7,503 nucleotides of DNA from Thermoprotei archaeon (GCA_011055275.1 DSEZ01000004.1:1-7503), one strand, 5' to 3'; shown: positions 1-5,614, counted from the stretch's first letter. Notes: generated by a model from the letters alone, not told the origin. Numbers and translations are program-made.

Positions 1-130
1 CGCGATGTTTTCTAACCCGAGAACGCAGCTCCGTTGCCCGATGGGGGTTGCCCACGACAAGGAGCTCGCAGCCCTCGCGGTTCCGACCGCTGAGCAAAGC
101 TCCGTCGGTGCGGCGTAGGCTTGCTTGCAC
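1..130. other. GC-rich edge segment, possible structured RNA or gene fragment
   Basis: This GC-rich block ends sharply at the AT-rich promoter region near 131. It can fold: GCGGT and ACCGC flank a TCCG loop (about 78-91), enclosed by GGAGCT (61-66) and AGCTCC (about 97-102). That would fit the edge of a structured RNA. Alternatively, a minus-strand frame is open from an ATG at 148 to the window edge (49 codons, start MQFFVLVQASLRRTDG), and a plus-strand frame is open from 2 to a TAG at 116-118. Both frames use mostly or partly CGN arginine codons, unlike the AGG-rich genes nearby, which argues weakly against coding. I could not match it to SRP RNA, RNase P RNA, 5S rRNA or a tRNA. Identity is open. 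Confidence 0.25.
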
Positions 131-141
131 TAATACAAAAA

Positions 142-156
142 ATTGCATTTTGCAAT
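142..156. repeat. Perfect inverted repeat upstream of the Sm-like gene
   Basis: ATTGCA (142-147) and its exact reverse complement TGCAAT (151-156) are separated by TTT. The repeat lies just upstream of the putative TATA element of the Sm-like gene. It could be a regulator-binding site, or a chance palindrome in AT-rich DNA. Confidence 0.35.
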
Positions 157-162
157 GGAAAT

Positions 163-170
163 GCTTAATT
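163..170 (+). promoter_or_regulatory. TATA-like element for the Sm-like gene
   Basis: The sequence GCTTAATT lies about 27-34 nt before the ATG at 197. That is the distance expected for an archaeal promoter driving a leaderless or nearly leaderless transcript. No Shine-Dalgarno motif precedes the ATG (GTATAAATG), which agrees with a leaderless message. Confidence 0.45.
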
Positions 171-196
171 CCTGTGTTTTTATTAGGCATGTATAA

Positions 197-664
197 ATGG
201 CTGACAGCTTTAAGGGCTCGGTAATGAAAAAGAAGTTCTTTGAGATGCTGAGCAACAGCATTGGGGCCCAAGTCGTTGTGGAAAGGGCCGCCGGGCTGGA
301 TGGAGAGCAGATAGATGTGTTCAGGGGCCGCCTTATGGCGTTTAACCCTGATACCATGGACATATGGCTAGCTGACGTGATGGACAAGGAAAATGTCGTC
401 ATAGCCAAGGAGATGATGATCAACGGTGAGACCATAATGTCGATTAGGACGATTCCACCCGTATTGGACTTGAAGGACCTGGCAAGCAAGTTGAAGAAGG
501 CCGGCTTGGAGGCGAGGGTTGACGACGAGGAAGGCGCCGTGGACGTGGCCAAAAAGGCACTAATATACAGGAACGGCCAAGTGATAACCGCAAACGAGAA
601 GCTTAGGAGCAAGCTCGAGAAGGTGCTTAACGCGGCCCTTAGCGAAGAGGATTTATCAGATTAG
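197..664 (+). CDS. Sm-like RNA-binding protein with C-terminal extension (SmAP3/LSm type)
   Basis: This is a 155-residue archaeal Sm-like protein. Residues about 14-62 form the Sm1 part (FFEMLSNSIGAQVVVE, then GRLMAFNPDTMDIWLADV). Residues about 73-86 form the Sm2 part (MINGETIMSI), with NG where many Sm proteins have RG. Sm proteins assemble into rings that bind U-rich RNA. A charged, helix-rich extension of about 65 residues follows (90-155), making the protein about twice the length of SmAP1/SmAP2; this resembles the SmAP3 class of Crenarchaeota, where a second domain follows the Sm fold. The extension's role is unknown to me. The ATG at 197 fits a leaderless start; the in-frame ATG at 224 is a weaker alternative that would trim nine residues. 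It appears monocistronic, with a downstream region of about 100 nt before the convergent gene. Confidence 0.88.
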   Translation: MADSFKGSVMKKKFFEMLSNSIGAQVVVERAAGLDGEQIDVFRGRLMAFNPDTMDIWLADVMDKENVVIAKEMMINGETIMSIRTIPPVLDLKDLASKLKKAGLEARVDDEEGAVDVAKKALIYRNGQVITANEKLRSKLEKVLNAALSEEDLSD

Positions 665-761
665 CTGGGCCTAAATGGGGTCTCGCAGAGGCCGACCTTT
701 GCTTGTAGTAGGATAAACCGGGAAGGCGAGCAAGTCCAGTCAACCCGAAGCGCGCGCTGTT

Positions 762-779
762 AAAAAATGTTTAAAAAAG
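762..779 (-). terminator. T-rich terminator of the cysteine-rich gene
   Basis: Read on the minus strand, the end of the gene and its downstream DNA give CTTTTTTAAACATTTTTT: two T6 tracts around the TAA stop at 773-771. Archaeal RNA polymerase commonly terminates at such oligo-T tracts without needing a hairpin. The plus strand here is A-rich, so this does not serve the Sm-like gene. Confidence 0.55.
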
Positions 780-1154
780 AGTAGTTCGCCCGCTGGACTT
801 ATAAAAGAGGCATGGGACTTGCATGTCTGGAGGAAGGTACATGCTTTTATCGACGGGACATTGATAAATGCCGTTCATCTTAAGTTCAAGCTTGTGCCCA
901 CATAGCGGACACACGTAACTCCCTCTGATCCTGTAGCGATCAGATATGGCCGGCAACTTAAGTAAGTTGTGCGCGTATGGGATAGCGCATTTTCCGTCTC
1001 TGTAGTATGGGCATCCATCAACTTCAGATGATCCGTCTCTTTTAAGCACGAATATGACGTCAGAGTTAAGCCTAGGGCATTTGACTGCAGCTGAGCTTAC
1101 CTTTTGATGTAGGGAGGGGGTAAACCCCTTTACGGGTCTGCTTGAAAGCGCCAT
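771..1154 (-). CDS. Cysteine-rich, probably zinc-binding protein of unknown function
   Basis: I do not recognise this 127-residue protein. It has seven cysteines (C26, C48, C56, C82, C85, C99, C115). CPLCGHKLEL at 82-91 is a typical zinc-knuckle hairpin. The second half is QCPVDKS at 98-104, with aspartate at 102 where a ribbon would usually have a second cysteine, so the site may use C115 or a histidine. A second cluster, CPYYRDGKC (48-56) with C26, could form another metal site. There is no signal peptide or membrane segment, so it is likely cytosolic. It lies downstream of the GAF gene on the same strand but has its own TATA-like element, so it can be transcribed alone. Nucleic-acid binding or protein scaffolding are guesses only. 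Confidence 0.72.
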   Translation of the reverse strand: MALSSRPVKGFTPSLHQKVSSAAVKCPRLNSDVIFVLKRDGSSEVDGCPYYRDGKCAIPYAHNLLKLPAISDRYRIRGSYVCPLCGHKLELKMNGIYQCPVDKSMYLPPDMQVPCLFYKSSGRTTLF

Positions 1155-1180
1155 ATCTCAATAAAGTAACTCGCATTGAA

Positions 1181-1187
1181 ATTTAAG
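1181..1187 (-). promoter_or_regulatory. TATA-like element for the cysteine-rich gene, inside the GAF stop region
   Basis: Read on the minus strand, CTTAAAT is centred 30 nt before the ATG at 1154 and overlaps the TAA stop of the upstream GAF gene (1185-1183). The position suits a very short leader. It implies a promoter internal to the two-gene minus-strand cluster. Confidence 0.45.
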
Positions 1188-1710
1188 TTACTCGGATGCG
1201 AAAGTCCAGCTTGTCCCATGACTCGGAAAGCGCTGCTGCCGCATCGGAAAGGATTTTTTGATCGGCTATTCCGAAAGCGTTGAGCGTATCGCTGTCGACG
1301 TCGATCTCCCCTAAGACATCGCTTCCTCTTAATATGGGTACCACGATCTCTGATTTGGTCGAGGGAAAACAGGCAAGATAGTTCTTCTCCTTGCTGACAT
1401 CATCAACAACGACCGTTTTTTTCTCCTTTGCCGCAAGCCCACAGATGCCCTCCCCAACGTTTATGACGCGATGGTTGGCCGGTGCGCCGATTTCAATGGC
1501 CAGCACAAGCTTGTCGCCGTTTCTGACGTATATTCCAATCCAGTCGTAATTCCTTTCGTTCTTGATGCGGCCAAGCAGCCCTTTGGCGCCTTCGCGATAT
1601 AATAAGTTCTTGAATTTGTTAACGCTTTCCATACCGATGGATGTTTCTAGCAAATAAGCTTTGGTGATCGAAGATGACGGGAAGGCCTTTTGCTGTAATA
1701 GTTTCACCAT
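1183..1710 (-). CDS. GAF-domain protein related to free methionine-R-sulfoxide reductase
   Basis: The protein is 175 residues from the ATG at 1710; a TTG at 1737 would add nine. It carries a single GAF domain with the signature of the free methionine-R-sulfoxide reductase branch (bacterial MsrC/YebR): NYDWIGIYVRNGDKLVL, GEGICGLAAKEKKTVVVDDV, NYLACFPSTKSEIVVPI and GEIDVDSDTLNAF. Counting from the TTG, Cys99 (GICG) and Cys123 (LACF) are 24 residues apart, as are the second cysteine and the catalytic cysteine in the E. coli enzyme. The third, upstream family cysteine is absent: the aligned segment reads PANHRV. Catalysis might use an altered disulfide cycle, or the domain may be a small-molecule or redox sensor. 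It is divergent from cdc6 with overlapping promoters. The ATG start fits the TATA-like element at 1746-1752. Confidence 0.8.
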   Translation of the reverse strand: MVKLLQQKAFPSSSITKAYLLETSIGMESVNKFKNLLYREGAKGLLGRIKNERNYDWIGIYVRNGDKLVLAIEIGAPANHRVINVGEGICGLAAKEKKTVVVDDVSKEKNYLACFPSTKSEIVVPILRGSDVLGEIDVDSDTLNAFGIADQKILSDAAAALSESWDKLDFRIRVT

Positions 1711-1720
1711 AGCCCCATGG

Positions 1721-1727
1721 TTAAGTT
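1721..1727 (+). promoter_or_regulatory. TATA-like element for cdc6
   Basis: TTAAGTT lies 27-33 nt before the ATG at 1754, the distance expected for a leaderless archaeal transcript. It falls inside the 5' leader or extreme start of the divergent GAF gene, so the two promoters physically overlap. Confidence 0.35.
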
Positions 1728-1745
1728 GAAATACCAATTGCGGCG

Positions 1746-1752
1746 CTTAAAT
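1746..1752 (-). promoter_or_regulatory. TATA-like element for the GAF gene
   Basis: On the minus strand this reads ATTTAAG, centred 39 nt before the ATG at 1710. A transcript would begin near 1722 with a leader of about 12 nt, which favours ATG 1710 over the TTG at 1737. The element sits directly before the start codon of cdc6 on the other strand. Confidence 0.4.
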
Positions 1753-1753
1753 T

Positions 1754-2980
1754 ATGAGTGATGGGGGCTACGAGCACCTCTTTGACGAAATAGGGTATTC
1801 TAGGAAGATCTTTAAGGAGGAGGCAGTTCTATTTCCAGATTACGTGCCTAGCTATTTGCCTCACAGGGACTCTCAAATGAGGGACCTGGTAAACTTCTTC
1901 AGGGTATCCTTAGAGTCCCCAGGCAAGGTGAGCCAGAAAGTTCTGTGCAGTGGGCGCGTGGGCGTTGGAAAGACAGCCGTTACGAAGCTCTTCTCTTCGA
2001 TCTTTACAAAGGAGGCAAGCGGAAGGTTTGGTCTTAAGTTTAAGTCGATATCTATTGATTGCAGGAAAGAAAGGACGCTGTATTCCGTTTTGCAATCAAT
2101 AATATCTTCGCTTGACCCTTACCAACCTTATAAGGGATTTTCAGCCAGGGACATACATCGCATGGTTCTGGAGCACCTTGAAAACGATAATTCATATTTG
2201 TTGCTGGTACTTGATGAGGTTGATTATCTAATCGATGCCTCTGGATCGGATGCCGTATACGAGCTTACCCGCGATGAAAGGGGAAGCGGAAGGATGAACT
2301 TCATATTCATATCGAGGTCGCCAGCCCTTATGGGAAGGCTCGACGAAAGCACGAAGAGCACATTGCTTCACAATCAGGTCATATTTCCGCCTTACAGCGC
2401 CGCGGAATTGAGGGACATACTTATGCAGAGGGTTCCTCAGGCCTTTCAAAGGGGAGCAGTTGACGACGAAGTCGTAACGCAAGCAGCAAGTTTGGGCGCC
2501 TCATCAGGAGGAGATGCGAGGTTGGCGCTTGAGCTCCTTTGGAGAGCTGGAAAGAGGGCGGAAGCCGAAGGCAGAAGCGCGGTGACGCCAGAGGACGTAA
2601 GGGTTGTGTTTGGGGACATAGAGGGAGTTCCTAACGAGGAGGAACTGCTTTCTTTGCCAACTCAATCCGCTGTAACGCTTCTGGCGGTTGCGCGCGCACT
2701 TATATCGGCTGGCAAAGAAAGAATAGCCACCGGAGAGGCCGAAAAGGAGTATCTTACCGTTTGCGAGGAGTACGGCATAGAGCCAAGAGCACATACGGCC
2801 TTTTGGGAAGGGATACAGTCTTTGAAGGGTTTAGGCTTTCTCAGCACCGAGGTCAAGGTTGAGAGAAAGGGCAGAACCACAATGATAGGTATGAATTACT
2901 CGGCCGTTGGCCTTCAGAAGGTTCTCGAAGGGTTGCTGAAAAGAGGTGCTGAACGCGACGAGCAACCGCCAATTGATTGA
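1754..2980 (+). CDS. cdc6: Orc1/Cdc6-family replication initiator ATPase (divergent)
   Basis: This is a 408-residue AAA+ protein of the archaeal Orc1/Cdc6 family, which binds origins and loads the MCM helicase. Seen in order: the family entry motif PDYVPSYLPHRDSQM (28-42), Walker A GRVGVGKT (67-74), Walker B LLLVLDEVD (149-157), FPPYSAAELRDIL (211-223), sensor 2 GGDARLALELLWRAG (252-266), and a C-terminal winged-helix domain (about 300-390, ending near GFLSTEVKVERKGRT). Length is normal for the family. The sensor-1 strand ends FISRSP (185-190) rather than the usual ISND-like asparagine, and the region normally like LDPRVKSSL reads LDESTKSTL (196-204), lacking that arginine. These changes suggest a specialised or regulatory paralogue rather than the main Orc1. 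No origin box motif is visible nearby. It is divergent from the GAF gene (starts about 43 nt apart) and convergent with the glycosyltransferase. Confidence 0.93.
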   Translation: MSDGGYEHLFDEIGYSRKIFKEEAVLFPDYVPSYLPHRDSQMRDLVNFFRVSLESPGKVSQKVLCSGRVGVGKTAVTKLFSSIFTKEASGRFGLKFKSISIDCRKERTLYSVLQSIISSLDPYQPYKGFSARDIHRMVLEHLENDNSYLLLVLDEVDYLIDASGSDAVYELTRDERGSGRMNFIFISRSPALMGRLDESTKSTLLHNQVIFPPYSAAELRDILMQRVPQAFQRGAVDDEVVTQAASLGASSGGDARLALELLWRAGKRAEAEGRSAVTPEDVRVVFGDIEGVPNEEELLSLPTQSAVTLLAVARALISAGKERIATGEAEKEYLTVCEEYGIEPRAHTAFWEGIQSLKGLGFLSTEVKVERKGRTTMIGMNYSAVGLQKVLEGLLKRGAERDEQPPID

Positions 2981-2994
2981 ATCACCATCAGATC

Positions 2995-2999
2995 AAAAA
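2995..2999 (-). terminator. Weak T-tract after the glycosyltransferase gene
   Basis: On the minus strand a T5 tract follows the glycosyltransferase stop (3014-3012) by about a dozen bases, in the 31-nt gap between two convergent genes. It is short, so termination here is only plausible. Confidence 0.25.
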
Positions 3000-3011
3000 G
3001 TTGCCGGCGAG

Positions 3012-4145
3012 TTACATTCCCAGCGCGTTTGCGTAAACCGAATATACTTGTTTTGACACCGAGCGCGGCTCATGCCTTTGCGCCACCACCTTCGCGGCGT
3101 TTGTCCCAATTTTTTGGTTTAGCTCTTCATCACTAATTAGGTCCGCTATCTTTTCCACCATTTCATCCTCGTCGTTGGTTAGGAAACCGGCCCCGCTTGG
3201 CACGATTTCCGGTATTGCAGCAACTTTCGTGCTGACCACGGGCGTACCGAAGGCCATGGCCTCCAAGATTGACAGCCCGTAAGCCTCTGCTCTGGTGGGC
3301 ATGAAGAAAACGTCTGCGGAAGAGTAAAGCTTGAGGAGCTTATCCCTCTCAAGAAAGTCGTATCTTTCTATCCAGTCCAGCTTGTAATCGTTTACCTTTT
3401 CAGATGGAACGCGGCCCACGTATATCAGCTTAAAGTTCGGTATCTCTTTTTTGACCCTCTTGAGGGCTCTGAGCGCCGTGTCGCCCCCCTTCCTCCAGTA
3501 GTCCAGTCCAACGAAGAGCACGGTCTTTTGGGATCCAGCTGGCTTATGATACGCTTCAACTGACTTTGGTCTTGCTTCCATGGGCAGAGGGACCACGTTT
3601 ATCTTTTCCCTTTCAACGCCGTCCTTTTCAAAGCCTCTGGCCGCCCAGTTAGACCACGTTATGAGGCCTTTGTTTGACTTAGAGTTAAGTATCTCAGATG
3701 ACAGCTCAACTAGCCAGCCCCACTTTCCCTCCGCATTCCCCACGTAGCCCTCGAGAAACTGGCTTACTGACGTGTCGTTTTCTTGAACCCAGGGCTTTGT
3801 AAAGTGCTCCAGCAGGTCAGCCAGCCTTGGAATTCTCTTTTCAATCAGGCCCGGGAGCCAGTAGGTCCAAAATGATGTAGCCGCCCTCGGCAGGTACCAG
3901 AACACGAAGTGGCTTAGGTCAACGTTTTCGCTAAACCCTTGAATCCTAAAGGCGTCAGCCACCAGCTTCAATGCGGTTCCCTTAGTCACGGCATACTCTC
4001 CGCTGCCGGGAGCCCTGGGAACCCTGCCCTTTAGGAAGTAGTACCTCACTCCCTCTGGAGGATAGGCTTTTCTAAGGGAAGCGGCTGTCCTTGGTTGGCC
4101 TATGAGGGGGTGGGATGGCGAAGCAAGCAAACAAGTTATCTCCAT
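3012..4145 (-). CDS. GT4-family glycosyltransferase (group 1, GT-B fold)
   Basis: This 377-residue protein is a glycosyltransferase with two Rossmann-like halves. The C-terminal donor-binding half is clear: KTVLFVGLDYWRKGGD (207-222), FKLIYVGRVPS (238-248), then ADVFFMPTRAEAYGLSILEA (277-296) with the EX7E motif (E287 and E295), followed by FGTPVVSTKVAAIPEIV. Proteins of this family are usually retaining enzymes that use nucleotide-sugar donors. The N-terminal acceptor half (1-190) is aromatic-rich and divergent, so the acceptor cannot be predicted; membrane lipid glycans or S-layer N-glycans are the usual archaeal targets. There is no signal peptide or clear membrane segment, so it probably acts on the inner face of the membrane. 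It is divergent from the blaI-like operon, and a BlaI-type operator covers its inferred transcription start, so joint control is likely. Confidence 0.88.
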   Translation of the reverse strand: MEITCLLASPSHPLIGQPRTAASLRKAYPPEGVRYYFLKGRVPRAPGSGEYAVTKGTALKLVADAFRIQGFSENVDLSHFVFWYLPRAATSFWTYWLPGLIEKRIPRLADLLEHFTKPWVQENDTSVSQFLEGYVGNAEGKWGWLVELSSEILNSKSNKGLITWSNWAARGFEKDGVEREKINVVPLPMEARPKSVEAYHKPAGSQKTVLFVGLDYWRKGGDTALRALKRVKKEIPNFKLIYVGRVPSEKVNDYKLDWIERYDFLERDKLLKLYSSADVFFMPTRAEAYGLSILEAMAFGTPVVSTKVAAIPEIVPSGAGFLTNDEDEMVEKIADLISDEELNQKIGTNAAKVVAQRHEPRSVSKQVYSVYANALGM

Positions 4146-4153
4146 CTTTGGTG

Positions 4154-4175
4154 GCCTACTACACTTGTAGTAGGC
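4154..4175. promoter_or_regulatory. BlaI/MecI-type operator palindrome between divergent promoters
   Basis: GCCTACTACA (4154-4163) and its exact reverse complement TGTAGTAGGC (4166-4175) are separated by CT. The centre, TACACTTGTA (4160-4169), matches TACANNTGTA, the core bound by bacterial BlaI, MecI and CopY repressors. The site lies next to a gene for a repressor of that family. It sits just upstream of the TATA element of the blaI-like operon and over the inferred start site of the glycosyltransferase transcript. Confidence 0.85.
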
Positions 4176-4180
4176 AAGCC

Positions 4181-4188
4181 TTTTTAAG
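4181..4188. promoter_or_regulatory. Shared TATA-like element for the glycosyltransferase and the blaI-like operon
   Basis: TTTTTAAG on the plus strand is centred about 23 nt before the ATG at 4208. Its complement, CTTAAAAA, is centred about 39 nt before the glycosyltransferase ATG at 4145, placing that transcript's start near 4157, inside the operator. One AT-rich element may therefore serve both directions. No other TATA candidate is visible in the 62-nt gap. Confidence 0.45.
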
Positions 4189-4207
4189 CGCTGCGCCCAT
4201 TACGCAT

Positions 4208-4606
4208 ATGAAAAAGCAGCGCGGGCTTGCTACCCTCGAGTATGACGTTCTGAACGTCGTATGGAGATCTGGTGAGGCCACGGTCTCACAGGTTAGAGAT
4301 GAGCTTGAGGCAGAGGGGAAGCCGCTTGCGCTTACCACGGTTTCCACGGTTTTGGACAGGCTATACAGGAAAGGGATGGTCAAGCGGCGCCTCTCTGAAT
4401 CCAAAGGTACGCCCAGGTACATATATTCGGCAGGGGTCACAAAAGAGGATTACGAGCGCGGTGTCGTTTCCGACCTCCTTGATAGGCTGCTCGATAAGAT
4501 GGCCGAACCAACCATATCCAGGCTAATGGAGCTCATAGCCGAGAACGAAAGGGATAGGGAGCTTTTGGCCAAGTACCTTGAAAAACTGAAGAGGGAGAAG
4601 AAGTGA
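4208..4606 (+). CDS. BlaI/MecI/CopY-family transcriptional repressor
   Basis: This 132-residue protein has the standard BlaI/MecI layout. An N-terminal winged helix (about 6-75) reads LATLEYDVLNVVWRSGEATV, then LALTTVSTVLDRLYRKGMVK (recognition helix around TTVSTVLDRL), then a wing ending PRYIYSAGVTKEDYERG. A helical dimerisation tail (about 85-131) follows. Family members bind TACANNTGTA dyads as dimers and are released by proteolysis or ligand binding. A matching perfect palindrome lies 33 nt upstream of the start. The ATG at 4208 is chosen because the family domain begins there; the in-frame ATG at 4115 would add 31 unrelated residues across the operator and glycosyltransferase gene. No Asn-Phe pair, the site cut in staphylococcal BlaI/MecI, is present. 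The stop overlaps the start of the protease gene by 4 nt. Confidence 0.93.
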   Translation: MKKQRGLATLEYDVLNVVWRSGEATVSQVRDELEAEGKPLALTTVSTVLDRLYRKGMVKRRLSESKGTPRYIYSAGVTKEDYERGVVSDLLDRLLDKMAEPTISRLMELIAENERDRELLAKYLEKLKREKK

Positions 4607-5598
4607 TAATCCACTACAGGTTTCAGGGTCATGAGTTCCCTCTAGTGTTTCAGAACCCGTACCTTGCGCGCATAATTTGGCATATGATGATAGATGAGCA
4701 CTTGCTCATTTTCAGCCTCTTCCTCTCGGCCGTGGCGCTTCCTCTGTCCTATCTGGTAAACAGCTCGGACAAGAGGATAGGGGAGAAGTCCATATTCTTG
4801 GGGATGGCGCTTTCAGCTATCCCGCTTTTCCTTTCCCCTTTGGCGCCAGTGCTCTTTGGGGGAAGGATAATACTGCTTATCAGGGTTGCCCTATCTCACA
4901 GCCTGAGGCTTGACGGGATGGTTTTTGGGCACGTGAGCTATTCCATACTTCACTGGACTAGGTGGGACCCTGAGGCTTGGCTGCTTGGCGCGGCGCTAGT
5001 CATGCTGGTAGTGCATGTGGTCGCGTCGTCTTCAAGGGTAAAAAAGCAAAGGTTGAAGGCCCCGAAGTGGGTCCAAGGAGAGGTTCAAAACCTCTCGGCG
5101 ATGCTGGGCATCAAAGCGCCTGAGATTGTGCTTGTCGACAGCGGTGAGCCCAACGCCTTTGCTCCGTTCTCCCTATTCGGAAGCAAGATAGTGATATCGG
5201 TGGGCCTTCTTGAAACGCTTAGCAGGGAGGAGCTGCGCGCGGTTTTGGCTCACGAGCTATCTCACGTTAGCCACAGGGATCCTCTTAAGAGGCTTGTTAG
5301 CAGATCGCTTAGGATCGTAATGCTGGCTAACCCCATTCCTCACTTCATGGAGCCGTGGCTGTCGAGAAGCGAGGAATACGCTGCCGATAGGGAGGCTGCG
5401 CTGCTCACGAGCCCGAGTTGCATGATAAGCGCCCTGCTCAAGCTTTCTGGTGTGCTTGTCGCAGATGAGAAGGCGCCCTTACCCATTATACCGATACCTG
5501 CCTTTCTTGAGAGCTCATCCATCTTAACGGTGTTTTCCGACCATCCCAGCACGGCTGACAGGATAAGGAACCTGCTGGACATGCTTGATGGCAGGTGA
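4603..5598 (+). CDS. Membrane-bound M48/M56-type zinc metalloprotease, BlaR1-like partner
   Basis: This 331-residue protease has several hydrophobic segments in its N-terminal part (about 33-52, 63-100 and 124-143) and then a gluzincin domain. EPNAFAPFSLFGSKIVISVGL (182-202) precedes the zinc site HELSH (217-221; E218 catalytic). EEYAADREA (257-265) supplies the probable third ligand E258. DHPSTADRIRNL (313-324) is a typical M48 ending. The family cuts membrane or regulatory proteins on the cytoplasmic side. BlaR1, the protease partner of BlaI, is also a membrane gluzincin (M56) but carries an extracellular beta-lactam sensor; this protein ends after the protease domain and has none. The GTG start at 4603 overlaps the repressor stop as GTGA, indicating translational coupling; an ATG at 4684 or 4687 would remove part of the N terminus. 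Assignment to M48 versus M56 is uncertain; the protease function is not. Confidence 0.88.
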   Translation: MIIHYRFQGHEFPLVFQNPYLARIIWHMMIDEHLLIFSLFLSAVALPLSYLVNSSDKRIGEKSIFLGMALSAIPLFLSPLAPVLFGGRIILLIRVALSHSLRLDGMVFGHVSYSILHWTRWDPEAWLLGAALVMLVVHVVASSSRVKKQRLKAPKWVQGEVQNLSAMLGIKAPEIVLVDSGEPNAFAPFSLFGSKIVISVGLLETLSREELRAVLAHELSHVSHRDPLKRLVSRSLRIVMLANPIPHFMEPWLSRSEEYAADREAALLTSPSCMISALLKLSGVLVADEKAPLPIIPIPAFLESSSILTVFSDHPSTADRIRNLLDMLDGR

Positions 5599-5608
5599 TG
5601 GGATAGGA
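5593..5608 (+). promoter_or_regulatory. Shine-Dalgarno-like stretch before the transporter start
   Basis: AGGTGAT (5593-5599), complementary to the archaeal 16S rRNA 3' end, and GGATAGGA (5601-5608) precede the ATG at 5615 by 15 and 6 nt. They favour that ATG over the one at 5588, which lacks a good site. Confidence 0.4.
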
Positions 5609-5614
5609 CTCGAA

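Noticed and set aside
60..105. 5S rRNA or tRNA fragment (TTCCGACCGC, GAGCAAAGCTCC)
   Set aside because: Only short resemblance; the order of conserved elements does not fit 5S rRNA, and no cloverleaf can be drawn.
411..420. Box C-like ATGATGA, also near 4684
   Set aside because: Both copies are inside clear coding sequence and lack properly spaced D boxes, so no C/D guide RNA is supported.
130..612. 160-codon minus-strand frame opposite the Sm-like gene
   Set aside because: It is antisense to a clear Sm-domain gene; its serine- and hydrophobic-rich translation shows no family motif.
1740..1760. Replication origin next to cdc6
   Set aside because: No origin recognition box resembling CTGGAAACGGAGGGG, nor a long AT-rich unwinding region, is visible; both flanking gaps are under about 50 nt.
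2228..2794. Minus-strand open frames inside cdc6
   Set aside because: They lie antisense to the intact AAA+ and winged-helix domains and have no recognisable protein features or ribosome-binding sites.
4115..4207. N-terminal extension of the BlaI-like gene from the ATG at 4115
   Set aside because: It would run through the glycosyltransferase start, the operator and the TATA element, and the family domain begins at the ATG at 4208.
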